DNA of 64,000 bases. Origin: Sutcliffiella rhizosphaerae (lineage in GTDB: Bacteria; Bacillota; Bacilli; Bacillales; Bacillaceae_I). The notes beneath the pieces are model-generated. The model ran no database searches. It was not told where the DNA came from and saw nothing but the letters and a program-made list of their open reading frames with translations. Positions 36,059 to 45,229 of the stretch are shown in pieces (within the stretch, counting starts at the first letter, position 1; each line of letters opens with the position of its first letter). Location of the stretch: NCBI RefSeq assembly GCF_917563925.1, contig NZ_CAKJTJ010000004.1, positions 183,343 through 247,342 of the forward strand. Reading direction: 5' to 3'. A program made the position numbers and the translations under genes.

Positions 36059-36520
36059 TTGAAGTTCTCTTATATTGATATTAAAAGCGGGAATGCGACT
36101 TGCATTTTCGAGATTGATAAAAAGAAATTTGAGTTTTATCCTTCGTTTCATTCAGATGGTCTAGGTGACTTTGTAACCTATCTGGCATCAGTCCATCCTC
36201 TTTGTAAATTAAGTTGGAAAGATGGTGCCTTCCATAAAACGATTGGAGGCATTCATTGGGACGCTGGACCGTTTTTATTATTTTGGGAATTTAAACGTGA
36301 CTTTGAGGACTTAACAATTACGATAACTGAGAAGCAAAATTTTAAAGTAGAACAAACAAAGATTCCTCACTTGCCTAGAGAAATTATTAAAGCAACATGC
36401 GACTTTGAAGAATTTGTTATATGTGTAGTTAGGGAGTTAGACAGAATTATCAATCTACGCGGAATATTAGGCTATCGCCAAGAATGGCAAAATCACACGT
36501 TTCCATTAATGCCTTTGTAG
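36059..36520 (+). CDS. Hypothetical protein, family not recognised
   Basis: 153 residues, soluble, with several Trp (SWKDGAFHKTIGGIHWDAGP) and a C-terminal helix CDFEEFVICVVRELDRIINL. TTG start at 36059 lies behind CGAGGTGAATTAA. Nothing identifies a function. A 47-codon frame (36484-36627) overlaps its end in another phase and continues in coding-like fashion to TAA 36625, so a late frameshift or a small second gene is possible. Confidence 0.65.
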   Translation: MKFSYIDIKSGNATCIFEIDKKKFEFYPSFHSDGLGDFVTYLASVHPLCKLSWKDGAFHKTIGGIHWDAGPFLLFWEFKRDFEDLTITITEKQNFKVEQTKIPHLPREIIKATCDFEEFVICVVRELDRIINLRGILGYRQEWQNHTFPLMPL

Positions 36521-36662
36521 CACTCAAGCATGCATTTCTCTATAAGAGACCTTTTGAAATAACCCAAAAGTCAAATGGTGCTTCTCTTAAGGATGAGATA
36601 GATTTATTGTTACAACCAATAGATTAATATTTTATAGAGTAGCAATTTGGGGAGGATTTCTT

Positions 36663-37237
36663 TTGAAACTAGAAACTGAACGATTAATACTGAAGCCATT
36701 AGTAAAAAATGATGCACCTAGAGTTAAAGTGTTAGCAAACAATGAAAAGTTAGCAAGTGTTCTTGGTCTACCACACCCATATGAGTTGAAACATGCTCAG
36801 GAGTGGATTGACATGCAACCTGAACAAATCAAGAACGAAACTGAATTTCCATTAGCAATAGTAAGTAAAATTTTTAATGAAATCATTGGCACTATCACTT
36901 TAAGAATTAATAAGAATAACAATAGAGGTGAACTAGGTTACTGGATTGGTTATGAATTTTGGGGATGTGGCTATGCAACGGAAGCGGTTAACAGAATGAG
37001 AGATTTCGGATTTAAGCAATTAGGCTTAAATAAAATTACGGCGTCTGCACTTAAAAGAAACATAGCTTCGACAAAAGTTCTAGTTAAAGCCGGTTTAATA
37101 AAGAAGGCACACTCAGACAAAACAGATTGCTAAACAAAGCATATGAGGATATTGATGTATTTGGGCTGTTAAAAACAGAGTATTATACCAGTGAAAAAAA
37201 AGCTAAACCAGGAAGGAGAGATCGTAATTTTTTATAA
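36663..37237 (+). pseudogene. RimJ/RimL-like GNAT acetyltransferase, frameshifted near its end
   Basis: The TTG-started frame gives 156 residues of a ribosomal-type GNAT: LETERLILKPLVKNDAPRVK, GELGYWIGYEFWGCGYATEA, LGLNKITASALKRN. It then runs into HSDKTDC and stops. Shifting one base near 37104 gives EGTLRQNRLLNKAYEDIDVF then GLLKTEYY, exactly the expected end of this family, stopping at 37235. So the C-terminus is out of frame. The next gene, a Nudix protein, overlaps the corrected end. Confidence 0.8.
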
Positions 37238-37758
37238 ATTGATGGGCATTGAAACTGTTGATGAAAATACAAATAAAATAATCTATAGAGAAGCAGTAAG
37301 AGCAGTAATTATTCAAAACGATAAAATCCTTATGGTTCAATCAAACATTGGAGATTATAAATTTCCTGGTGGTGGCGTAGAAATTAATGAGAGTCACGAA
37401 GAAGCAATAATGCGTGAGGTAGCTGAAGAAACTGGCCACCTTAAACTGTTTAGTGAGAGATAAGATTGGCGTGGTTATGGAAAGATCTATAGATGATTAT
37501 AAAGATAATGCTGTCTTTGAAATGACTTCACATTACTACCTTTGTCAATTGTCAGGGGAATCAGCTGCTCAGCATTTAGATGAATACGAACTTGAAGAGA
37601 ATTATACTCCAAAATGGGTCAACCCTCGTGAGGCAATTAAACAAAACAACCTTGTTAAAAAGCAACATCGTAACAGAAAATGGATACATCGAGAAAATTA
37701 TGTTTTGGAAGAAGCGTTAAAAATAATGTCTAATAATAATACATTCTGTTTATCTTGA
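37191..37758 (+). pseudogene. Nudix hydrolase, frameshifted in the middle
   Basis: The first frame contains the Nudix box (GGGVEINESHEEAIMREVAE then ETGHL) and stops after LFSER at 37463. The second frame picks up at RDKIGVVMERSIDDYKDNAV and completes the fold (YYLCQLSGES; RENYVLEEALKIM). One base near 37453-37460 separates them. No good ribosome site precedes GTG 37191; TTG 37239 or ATG 37242 may be the start, with GAAGGAGAG about 19 bases before. Substrate unknown. Confidence 0.8.
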
Positions 37759-37898
37759 AAGAGTAGTATTTTAGCATGACATGTTTATCCAGTAATGTAC
37801 TTCAACTTTAGGCAGCACCGGTCAGTTATGAAATATTATGTAAATATATAATAAAGTTGTAAGTGTTTTATTAGCCAGAGTGGAAGGAGAGAAAGGTT

Positions 37899-38171
37899 AT
37901 GGAGATGATCTTTGGCATTTATTTCTTTATTATGGGTTCGGTCGTAATGCTACTAAGTTTAATTATTACTTTTATATTTAAGAGAGTACCATTCTACTTT
38001 ACTGTGATTTTTTTCATGCTGGTAGGAGTTATTTGTGCAAATATATTTGGAATGCATGACGGAGCATTGGGTGTTGCAGTGTTTAATGGATTTACCTCCC
38101 TTTTAGCAGTCGGATTGGTTAAATTAGGGTTCTATGCTGGACACGTGGCGGAAAAAAGGATGAATAGATAA
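37899..38171 (+). CDS. Small three-span membrane protein, unknown
   Basis: 90 residues, hydrophobic segments at ~5-26, 32-50 and 58-80, charged end GHVAEKRMNR. ATG 37899 (or 37905) follows GGAAGGAGAG. No family assigned. The next gene, also a membrane protein, starts 62 bases later. Confidence 0.65.
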   Translation: MEMIFGIYFFIMGSVVMLLSLIITFIFKRVPFYFTVIFFMLVGVICANIFGMHDGALGVAVFNGFTSLLAVGLVKLGFYAGHVAEKRMNR

Positions 38172-38233
38172 ATTTCTTTCCCCCATTGTGTTGGACTGGT
38201 TCGTTAGTAATCATAAATTAGGAGAGATAGTTA

Positions 38234-38647
38234 ATGATAATAAGAAAAATATTGACTATACTGTTGGCAACCTTTATTTCCCCTATGCCCATAGCTATTT
38301 GGGACCTAAGTTCAGGATTTGGATTCTACTGGCTTTTATTTATTTTTGGAACTCCTTTTTTATTATTTTATGGAATGCCTGTTTCTTTTCTTTCTGATAT
38401 TGTAACAAAAAAGGCCACCACACCTCTTAAAAGGAGTCTCTATGCTTTGTTCATACATATCTTTTTTGGATTAGTCCTTATCATTCCTTTTTCTTTATTA
38501 ATCAGTGAACCTCTCACAATGTTTTGGAATGGTGGTATAGGGAAATTATTGTTCATTTGCTCTACTGTTTCGTCATTCATCGTTTGGACTATTGATGAAA
38601 TACTTAGAAAGGTTGCAAATTGGGAAAAAATCCAGAGTGCTATGTAG
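38234..38647 (+). CDS. Four-span membrane protein, unknown
   Basis: 137 residues with about four spans (LLATFISPMPIAIW, FYWLLFIFGTPFLLFYGMPV, ALFIHIFFGLVLIIPFSLLI, LLFICSTVSSFIVW). ATG 38234 follows GGAGAGATAG. I do not recognise a family. Lies between another small membrane protein and a GNAT gene; spacing suggests separate or loosely coupled translation. Confidence 0.65.
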   Translation: MIIRKILTILLATFISPMPIAIWDLSSGFGFYWLLFIFGTPFLLFYGMPVSFLSDIVTKKATTPLKRSLYALFIHIFFGLVLIIPFSLLISEPLTMFWNGGIGKLLFICSTVSSFIVWTIDEILRKVANWEKIQSAM

Positions 38648-38694
38648 AAACTGTGCTGAAATTCTTTTTTTAAACGGATCTTGGAGGGAACAAC

Positions 38695-39096
38695 TTGAAG
38701 ATAAATTATTCGAAACAACCACCTGAAAACTTTGAAGAGTTATTGGATATATATGATTCATTAGGATGGAACTCACTTAATTTAACTGTTAATGATTTGG
38801 AACGGATGTGTAAACAGAGCTGGTATGCAGTCTATGCCTTTGATGAGCAAAAATTAGTTGGAATGGGTCGTGTTATTTCTGACGGTGTCATTTCTGGAGT
38901 AATTTGCGGAGTGTGTGTGTTTCCAAGCTATCAGTCAAATGGGATTGGGAAGGAAATAATGAATAAGATAATCGATCATTGTGAACAACATAAAGTAATT
39001 CCGCAACTGATGTGTGTAGAAAATTTAGAAACCTACTACTCTAATCTAGGATTCAAGAAATTTTCCATTGGAATGACAAAGAATATTAGTCGATAA
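38695..39096 (+). CDS. GNAT family N-acetyltransferase
   Basis: 133 residues, TTG start at 38695 behind TTGGAGGGAAC. Acetyl-CoA loop GVCVFPSYQSNGIGKEIMNK, preceded by FDEQKLVGMGRVISDG and ended by CVENLETYYSNLGFKK. Short GNATs of this kind with this start (ENFEELLDIYDSLGW) are common and unassigned in Bacillus. Confidence 0.88.
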   Translation: MKINYSKQPPENFEELLDIYDSLGWNSLNLTVNDLERMCKQSWYAVYAFDEQKLVGMGRVISDGVISGVICGVCVFPSYQSNGIGKEIMNKIIDHCEQHKVIPQLMCVENLETYYSNLGFKKFSIGMTKNISR

Positions 39097-39188
39097 TACT
39101 CTCTTCTTTTCGTAACCTACATTCGGCTTTTCTCCGCATTTACGTTATAATACAACCACACTCAAAAACGAAGAGATTGGATGAAAGC

Positions 39189-40385
39189 ATGCGACCACAA
39201 CTAAATCTAAAAGTGAAAAATAAATATGCCAAGCAATACAAGAACGGTTTTCCCCTCATTCAGAAACAGTCCCTTATTAACTGGAATGAATTGAAGGAAG
39301 AAGGTACTCTTGTAAAGCTGGTTGACGAGCAAAATCAGTTTCTAGGTAAAGGGTATTATGGTAACCAAAATAAGGGATATGGATGGGTCGTTAGTTCCGA
39401 TCCCCAAGAAATGATGGATGTAGCTTTTTTTAAAAATACTCTGCAGAAGGCCATTCAAAAACGTTCTGCACTTATGAAATCAGAAGAAACGAATGCATTC
39501 CGTCTTTTTAACGGAGAAGGCGATGGAATCGGTGGTTTTACCATCGACTATTTTGATGGATTTTTAGTCATTAACTGGTATAGCCACGGCATTTACTCCT
39601 TTAATTCTGTGATTCTTGAAGCACTGGAAGATGTGATGAATTACCGCGGAATCTATGAGAAAAAACGTTTTTTAGCTGATGGTAAATATATGGACGATAA
39701 TGATTATGTAACTGGGCAACAAGCACCTTCTCCCCTTATCATCAAAGAAAATGGAGTAAATTTTGCTGTGCACCTGAACGATGGCGCAATGGTAGGCATT
39801 TTCTTAGATCAACGTGAGGTAAGAAAAACAATCAGAGATAAATACTCACAGGGCAAAACAGTCCTGAACACCTTTTCATATACAGGAGCATTCTCCGTTT
39901 ACGCAGCTTTAGGAGGAGCCAAAAAGACAACTAGTGTAGACCTGGCGAAGCGAAGTCTTCCTAAAACAATCGAACAATTCCAAGTAAATAACATAGACGA
40001 TAAAACGCAGTCCATTTTAGTTGAAGAGGTTTTCCATTATTTCAAGTATGCCAAAAGAAAAAACCTAAAATTCGATGTAGTCATCATGGATCCACCAAGC
40101 TTTGCACGCTCCAAGAAAGTAACTTTCCGGGCAGAAAAAGACTATACGAGCCTTGTATCAGATGCCATTGCCATCACGGAAAAAAATGGACTTATTGTTG
40201 CGTCCACAAACGCTTCCACATTCGGCATGGACAAGTTCAAAGGCTTTATCGACCTAGCTTTTAAACAAAACAAACAGAAATACAAAATAGTAGAAGAATT
40301 TTCGCTTCCAAGCGACTTTGCTACCATCAAACAGTTTAAGGAAGGCAATTATTTAAAAGTGCTTTTTATAAAGGTTGTTGGGTAA
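39189..40385 (+). CDS. Class I rRNA methyltransferase, RlmI-like (YwbD type)
   Basis: About 398 residues. An N-terminal PUA-like domain (KNKYAKQYKNGFPLIQKQSL ... LGKGYYGNQNKGYGW), a linker domain (FRLFNGEGDGIGGFTIDYF), and a SAM domain: VLNTFSYTGAFSVYAALGGA, TSVDLAKRSL and the catalytic VIMDPPSFARSK. This order matches RlmI/YwbD enzymes that make m5C in 23S rRNA. ATG 39189 is preferred; TTG 39177 is possible. Ends at a terminator. Confidence 0.9.
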   Translation: MRPQLNLKVKNKYAKQYKNGFPLIQKQSLINWNELKEEGTLVKLVDEQNQFLGKGYYGNQNKGYGWVVSSDPQEMMDVAFFKNTLQKAIQKRSALMKSEETNAFRLFNGEGDGIGGFTIDYFDGFLVINWYSHGIYSFNSVILEALEDVMNYRGIYEKKRFLADGKYMDDNDYVTGQQAPSPLIIKENGVNFAVHLNDGAMVGIFLDQREVRKTIRDKYSQGKTVLNTFSYTGAFSVYAALGGAKKTTSVDLAKRSLPKTIEQFQVNNIDDKTQSILVEEVFHYFKYAKRKNLKFDVVIMDPPSFARSKKVTFRAEKDYTSLVSDAIAITEKNGLIVASTNASTFGMDKFKGFIDLAFKQNKQKYKIVEEFSLPSDFATIKQFKEGNYLKVLFIKVVG

Positions 40386-40402
40386 GCTTTCGCCAACTAT
40401 TA

Positions 40403-40445
40403 AAAAGGTTCTGCGTTATCAATTTTGATAAGCAGAACCTTTTTT
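40403..40445 (+). terminator. Terminator after RlmI-like gene
   Basis: AAAAGGTTCTGC (40403-40414) pairs with GCAGAACCTTTT (40432-40443) and is followed by Ts. Inner bases GTTATCAA/TTGATAA extend the stem. Confidence 0.88.
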
Positions 40446-40471
40446 AGTGTGTGGACTTCTATCCCCATTTC

Positions 40472-40889
40472 TTACTCCCCATACGACTTTCGATAACCAT
40501 AAAATTTCCTAAACCCTAATTTCTCATAAAAGATGGAAGAAGAGCTCGATGCCAGTAGCTCCATTCTCGTTTTCGGGTATAAACTGTGGATATATTTCAA
40601 TAGTTGTTCCCCGATTCCTAGCCCGCGGTATTCTTGATTTATCAGTATTTCACAAACATAAAGCGTTACATACTTATCTGTCATCCCTCGTACATATCCA
40701 ACAAGTATTTCCCCGTCATACACGACATACTTAATCGTTGAATTTTGCCAAGCAATTTTTGTTTCCTCTTCTTTTTGAACTAGGTTGGACCAGCCTTCTT
40801 TCTGGTTTAGCATGTGAATGTCTTTAAAGATTTCTTCCGTATATGCCTGTATCTTAAAATTTTTGTTGTGAACTGTAATAATTTTTCAT
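40472..40889 (-). CDS. GNAT acetyltransferase, N-terminus apparently frameshifted
   Basis: The intact frame from 40813 gives 113 residues with CEILINQEYRGLGIGEQLLK and SSSIFYEKLGFRKF, a normal GNAT core. The true start seems to be ATG 40889, placed behind GAGAGAAGTGA: it encodes MKNYYSSQQK, and one base in the AAAAATTTT run (about 40856-40864) would join it to FKIQAYTEEIFKDIH, which runs straight into the core. So ~25 N-terminal residues are out of frame as written. Substrate unknown. Confidence 0.75.
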
Positions 40890-40907
40890 TCACTTCTCTC
40901 GTTATTT

Positions 40908-41093
40908 TTAGTCTGCATTCCGAACAATTAGGTATGCAATCAGCCCTAGTGGACCGGTTGCAAGTACAATTAGTGCCCAAAGACAGCCGATATTCATACC
41001 ACGTTTATTTTTGGCATCGATAAAGACCCAAAACAGGATCAAGTAACTTGCAAGGTAAAATAAAGGTATAAGAAAGAATAAGGAAAGCTCCAT
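40908..41093 (-). CDS. Small PLDc_N-like membrane protein
   Basis: 61 residues from ATG 41093 (behind AAGAAGGTGAAAACT). Two spans with the pattern VFIDAKNKRGMNIGCLWALI then GPLGLIAYLIVRN, as in the phospholipase-D nuclease N-terminal (PLDc_N) family of short membrane proteins. Divergent from ptsG. Confidence 0.75.
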   Translation of the reverse strand: MELSLFFLIPLFYLASYLILFWVFIDAKNKRGMNIGCLWALIVLATGPLGLIAYLIVRNAD

Positions 41094-41122
41094 AGTTTTC
41101 ACCTTCTTATTTATGTTTTTAT

Positions 41123-41137
41123 TATTTACGTTTACAA
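41123..41137. promoter_or_regulatory. cre-like CcpA site upstream of ptsG
   Basis: Minus strand TTGTAAACGTAAATA matches the cre consensus WTGNAARCGNWWWCA at 14 of 15 positions. It is about 100 bases before the ptsG start. Function inferred; no GlcT-type antiterminator hairpin was seen between it and the start. Confidence 0.45.
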
Positions 41138-41234
41138 GACTGCTTTTGTTTCATATTTGCATTTCGTTTATATCTTTTTAATTAGGGGAAAGTAAAAACA
41201 ATTTCACTTTATACATATTTGGGAGGTTCTGCTT

Positions 41235-43292
41235 TTGAAACGATTGTTTGGAGTACTGCAAAAGGTCGGAAAAGCGTTGATGCTTCCGGTTGCTTTGTTG
41301 CCGGCAGCTGGTATATTGCTTGCGCTAGGTAATGCATTGAAAGAGGAAAATTTATTGGAGCTCATGCCGTTCCTTGGGGCTGGCTGGGTACAAATGATCG
41401 CCAATATTATGGATGCGGCTGGGGGGATAGTGTTTGATAATCTCCCTGTGCTCTTTGCAGTCGGTGTCGCCGTTGGACTAGCTGGTGGAGAAGGGGTTGC
41501 TGCACTTGCCGCGATTATCGGGTACCTCATCATGAATGCCACGATGGGAGTTGTGCTCGGTGTCGATGAAAGTATGCTCGAGAACCCGGCTTATGCGAGT
41601 GTACTTGGAATTCCTACCCTTCAAAGTGGAGTATTCGGTGGAGTTATTGTTGGAATTCTAGGTGCATTTATGTACAACAAGTATTTCAATATTGAGCTTC
41701 CTTCTTATCTAGGTTTTTTCGCTGGGAAGCGTTTTGTGCCAATTGCAACCGCTGCTTCTGCAGTCGTTCTTGGAATTATTATGTCATCTGTTTGGCCGCC
41801 TATTCAGGGGGGACTAAATACATTATCAGAAAGTATGATTAATACGAATCTGACATTTTCGGCGTTTATTTTTGGAGTTATTGAGCGTGCACTGATTCCG
41901 TTCGGACTTCATCACATCTTCTATTCTCCGTTTTGGTTTGAATTTGGTTCATATACGACAGAAGCTGGAAATATTGTCCGAGGGGACCAAGCGATGTTCT
42001 TTGCACAACTCCGTGATGGAATTGTACCAACTGCCGGAACCTTTATGACTGGTAAGTTTCCGTTCATGATGTTCGGATTGCCAGCTGCCGCTTTGGCCAT
42101 TTACCATACCGCTCGCCCAGAAAAGAAAAAGTTAGTCGGCGGTATTATGGCATCTGCAGCACTCACTTCCTTTTTAACAGGAATCACAGAACCAATTGAA
42201 TTCTCATTCCTTTTTGTGGCACCAGTATTATTCGCCATCCACACAGTATTTGCCGGACTTTCATTTATGGTCATGCACATATTAGATGTGAAAATTGGAA
42301 TGACATTTTCAGGCGGAGTCATTGATTACCTCTTGTTCGGAGTTGTTCCAAACAGGACTTCCTGGTGGCTCGTCATTCCAGTCGGGCTTGTGTTCTCGGT
42401 CATCTACTATTTCGGCTTCCGCTTTGCGATTACGAAATTTAATCTTGCCACTCCAGGTCGAGAAGATGTAGAAGAGGACGAAGATGGTACTACTACATCC
42501 ACAGCAGGTGATTTGCCTCATGATGTATTGGAGGCGATGGGTGGAAAAGAAAATATCACTCATTTGGATGCATGTATCACAAGACTTCGTGTATCCGTTA
42601 ACGAAAATAGTATGGTCGATAAAAGCCGTCTGAAAAAACTCGGTGCTTCTGGAGTGCTTGAGGTTGGCAACAACATTCAAGCAATTTTCGGCCCTAAATC
42701 GGATACGTTAAAATCACAAATAAAAGACATTATGGATGGTAAAACGCCTCGTCCAGCAAAAATAGAACCAAACAAAGAAGTCGAACAGCAAATTGAAGAA
42801 GTTAACCCCGATGCTATGCAAACAACATCAACAGAAGGCGGATTCGTCATACCAATCAAAGGGGAACTAAAACCACTTGATGATGTTCCAGATCAAGTCT
42901 TCTCTGGAAAAATGATGGGCGATGGTTTTGCAATCGAACCTTCAGAAGGACTTGTCGTCTCTCCTGTTGATGGCAAAATTATTAACCTGTTCCCAACCAA
43001 GCATGCGATTGGTATTGAATCGAACGAAGGACACGAGATTCTGATACATGTTGGAATTGATACGGTAAACTTAAAGGGAGAAGGCTTTGAGGCGCTAGTC
43101 GGACAAGGAGATTCCATAACGAAAGGCCAGGAGCTCCTGAAATTTGACCTTAATTTTATCAAAGAAAATGCACCAGCCGTTATTACACCAATAGTGTTTA
43201 CCAACCTAGAAGATAACGAGAAAGTTAAATTGAATAAAACAGGTGATGTAAATAGGAAGGAAGAGGGTATCGTGGAGATATCGAAAGGTTAA
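41235..43292 (+). CDS. ptsG: Glucose-specific PTS enzyme IICBA (PtsG)
   Basis: 685 residues. EIIC membrane domain (~1-400, with [19 protein letters not shown] and the [15 protein letters not shown] loop), EIIB with phospho-Cys447 in [11 protein letters not shown], and EIIA with phospho-His605 in [13 protein letters not shown]. The C-B-A order and length fit B. subtilis PtsG for glucose uptake and phosphorylation; N-acetylglucosamine is the main alternative. TTG start behind GGGAGGT. A cre-like site lies upstream. Unlike in B. subtilis, no glcT or ptsHI is adjacent. Confidence 0.93.
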   Translation: MKRLFGVLQKVGKALMLPVALLPAAGILLALGNALKEENLLELMPFLGAGWVQMIANIMDAAGGIVFDNLPVLFAVGVAVGLAGGEGVAALAAIIGYLIMNATMGVVLGVDESMLENPAYASVLGIPTLQSGVFGGVIVGILGAFMYNKYFNIELPSYLGFFAGKRFVPIATAASAVVLGIIMSSVWPPIQGGLNTLSESMINTNLTFSAFIFGVIERALIPFGLHHIFYSPFWFEFGSYTTEAGNIVRGDQAMFFAQLRDGIVPTAGTFMTGKFPFMMFGLPAAALAIYHTARPEKKKLVGGIMASAALTSFLTGITEPIEFSFLFVAPVLFAIHTVFAGLSFMVMHILDVKIGMTFSGGVIDYLLFGVVPNRTSWWLVIPVGLVFSVIYYFGFRFAITKFNLATPGREDVEEDEDGTTTSTAGDLPHDVLEAMGGKENITHLDACITRLRVSVNENSMVDKSRLKKLGASGVLEVGNNIQAIFGPKSDTLKSQIKDIMDGKTPRPAKIEPNKEVEQQIEEVNPDAMQTTSTEGGFVIPIKGELKPLDDVPDQVFSGKMMGDGFAIEPSEGLVVSPVDGKIINLFPTKHAIGIESNEGHEILIHVGIDTVNLKGEGFEALVGQGDSITKGQELLKFDLNFIKENAPAVITPIVFTNLEDNEKVKLNKTGDVNRKEEGIVEISKG

Positions 43293-43297
43293 ATAAA

Positions 43298-43338
43298 AAC
43301 ACAAGTTCAGCTTTATTATGCTGGGCTTGTGTTATTTT
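43298..43338 (+). terminator. Terminator after ptsG
   Basis: AACACAAGTTCAGC pairs with GCTGGGCTTGTGTT (two mismatches), followed by ATTTTTC. Overlaps the end of the convergent gene at 43332. Confidence 0.8.
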
Positions 43339-43607
43339 TCATCTAGAAATATTATTTCATCCGCGACTCCTTCGAAAAGGTCATCTGACATGCTTCTAAG
43401 TGGGAGAATAACAGCGACTTGTTTTTCTTTAATTTCACTGATAAGAATAAGTTCCCCATTTTCGCGTTTAATTACTGTATCTTCTGTAAGAATTGCTCTA
43501 TATCCGTATGTAGGGTCGTCACTTCCACCTGTATCATTGCGCTTTTCCCATTCCGTAATATCAAAAAGGATGGCATTTTCCATCACATCAATAACAAACC
43601 CCATCAT
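43332..43607 (-). CDS. Hypothetical small soluble protein
   Basis: 91 residues, acidic, beta-rich: TEWEKRNDTGGSDDPTYGYR, then TVIKRENGELILISEIKEKQ. No family recognised. It begins 8 bases after the small membrane protein at 43616-43753, so the two look like a pair downstream of the DUF6241 protein. The ribosome site is weak, which fits translational coupling. Confidence 0.6.
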   Translation of the reverse strand: MMGFVIDVMENAILFDITEWEKRNDTGGSDDPTYGYRAILTEDTVIKRENGELILISEIKEKQVAVILPLRSMSDDLFEGVADEIIFLDEK

Positions 43608-43615
43608 AAGGTTTT

Positions 43616-43753
43616 CTATAAATGGACCATATGCTTAGCAAGTCTAGGTGGTGAATTATCCACTTTTGTCCAAAGTATGTTAAAAAGGATAGCGCTGACA
43701 GCGAATATAACTAAGGGCGTTCCCATGATCAGGATTACTCTTCTATCCATCAT
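43616..43753 (-). CDS. Very small membrane protein, 45 residues
   Basis: ATG 43753 lies behind AAGGGAGTG. The peptide MMDRRVILIMGTPLVIFAVS continues AILFNILWTKVDN and has one span and a basic tail (RLAKHMVHL). It lies 32 bases after the DUF6241 gene and 8 before the gene at 43332, so it is probably in the same transcript. Confidence 0.6.
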   Translation of the reverse strand: MMDRRVILIMGTPLVIFAVSAILFNILWTKVDNSPPRLAKHMVHL

Positions 43754-43785
43754 ATAGCACTCCCTTTAGCAAATGTAGTAGTGCA

Positions 43786-44334
43786 TTATTCAAAATTATT
43801 CTTAATAAAAAGAACTTCTTCTTCTGCAGTGAGGAAACCATATGCTTCCCCGATAGTCCCACCTTCTAACCTCCAAAAATAGTTATGATCTTCTACTATT
43901 TTCGAGAAGTTTCCTGTTTTCCATCTTTCTGCAATCTGAAGCATTCGGTTTTTATTTACGAAGCTGCTGTTTGCGACTACTTCATGCACTTGCCTCACGG
44001 TATCTTCTGTCATTGGAATCGCACCCCATTTTTGCTCCGCTCTTACTTTTTGATGTGTCATAAGATGCATAATATTAATAATTACATACTCTGGTGTAGT
44101 AGCATCTATCTCTAAATCATACCGTGCTTCGCCACCGATGAACCCCGTCTGTTCTTCAATTTCCTGCTTTTCCTCTGTTTTGGGCACATCATCTTCCGGA
44201 GCTTTTTCTCCCCCTTTCTTTACCTCAGCAACAGCTTTATCTTGCTCCGCTTCCTCTACATAATGAGAGTGGAAAATAAAAACTAGTAATGCTGAAAGAA
44301 AAACAAAAGACATAATTGCTCCCCATTTGTTCAT
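43786..44334 (-). CDS. DUF6241-like membrane-anchored protein
   Basis: 182 residues. One N-terminal span (~5-24), an acidic low-complexity linker (KAPEDDVPKTEEKQEIEEQ), then a compact domain with YVIINIMHLMTHQKVRAEQK, KWGAIPMTEDTVRQVHEVV and KTGNFSKIVEDHNYFWRLEG. The last pattern recalls DUF6241 proteins of Bacillus; that name is from memory and should be checked. Extracytoplasmic. ATG behind GGGGGAAATAGG. Confidence 0.65.
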   Translation of the reverse strand: MNKWGAIMSFVFLSALLVFIFHSHYVEEAEQDKAVAEVKKGGEKAPEDDVPKTEEKQEIEEQTGFIGGEARYDLEIDATTPEYVIINIMHLMTHQKVRAEQKWGAIPMTEDTVRQVHEVVANSSFVNKNRMLQIAERWKTGNFSKIVEDHNYFWRLEGGTIGEAYGFLTAEEEVLFIKNNFE

Positions 44335-44523
44335 CCTATTTCCCCCAATACAATTTATCTGTTAGGAGTAATGGTTTCCTATAAAACCATATTTTCATAG
44401 ATTGATAAATAATTCCACCTAATCCTAGTATAAATGGAAAAAAATGAAAAATCCATACAGGATTACTGTTGGCTCTTGTATGATGAAAAACATTGAATAA
44501 ATACCACTACGTTGAGTAGAGAA

Positions 44524-44727
44524 TTAATAACGTCCACCCATTTGCTGTTCTCCCATTTGGACTAAACGTTTTGTAATTTCTCCACCAACAGAACCGTTAG
44601 CACGAGCAGTTGTATCAGGACCTAACTGTACCCCAAACTCTTGAGCAATGCCTACCTTCATTTCATCAATAGCTGCTCTTGCACCTGGTGTAACTAGCTT
44701 TTTATTACTTAAAGATTCTTGAGCCAT
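44524..44727 (-). CDS. Alpha/beta-type small acid-soluble spore protein
   Basis: 67 residues: [20 protein letters not shown] then [20 protein letters not shown] and [11 protein letters not shown]. Both hallmark segments of the family are present, including the [10 protein letters not shown] site cleaved by the germination protease. These proteins coat and protect DNA in the dormant spore. A perfect ribosome site (AGGAGGTGGGTAAAA) suits high forespore expression, presumably by sigma-G. This gene shows the organism sporulates. Confidence 0.97.
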   Translation of the reverse strand: MAQESLSNKKLVTPGARAAIDEMKVGIAQEFGVQLGPDTTARANGSVGGEITKRLVQMGEQQMGGRY

Positions 44728-44943
44728 TTTTACCCACCTCCTTAGTTAGTTCATATAATCCCCTTTAAAGGAATTATTATGTAAAAATTACAGGAGATAA
44801 TTTTTGTTTTTCTGATTGAGGGATTTTTAATGGAGGATATTTTTCGAAAAAATAGAGGTTTTATGGATTTATATGGTAAAATTATTTTGTAAATCAGAAT
44901 TTTCCGAAAACATAAAAATGCGAGTCCAAGGGAGTAATGCGAT

Positions 44944-45135
44944 TTGTATTATGAAAGTGTTATGTCTGCAATTTACACTATTTTATTTTGGTGGATTATA
45001 TTTTTTATATTTCAAAGAATAAATAATCGGTACCCTGTAAGAAACTCTTGGAAAAAAGACATGTTACTCACTTTTATCCAAAGTGTTATTATTGCCTTAG
45101 TTGTAGTACCTATTATGTTGCATTTTATTAGATAA
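44944..45135 (+). CDS. Small two-span membrane protein, unknown
   Basis: 63 residues, TTG start at 44944 behind AAGGGAGTAATG. Spans at ~8-24 and ~44-61 separated by the basic loop QRINNRYPVRNSWKKD. Ends before a good terminator, which supports expression. No family recognised. Confidence 0.6.
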   Translation: MYYESVMSAIYTILFWWIIFFIFQRINNRYPVRNSWKKDMLLTFIQSVIIALVVVPIMLHFIR

Positions 45136-45152
45136 TCAAAATGACACACATT

Positions 45153-45181
45153 AAAACGCAAGGTAAGCCCTTGCGTTTTTT
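45153..45181 (+). terminator. Terminator after small membrane protein
   Basis: AAAACGCAAGG (45153-45163) pairs perfectly with CCTTGCGTTTT (45169-45179), followed by TT. Confidence 0.9.
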
Positions 45182-45229
45182 GTGCTCACTTTATGTTAAA
45201 CATCGGAAAATATTATAAATCCAACTTGT

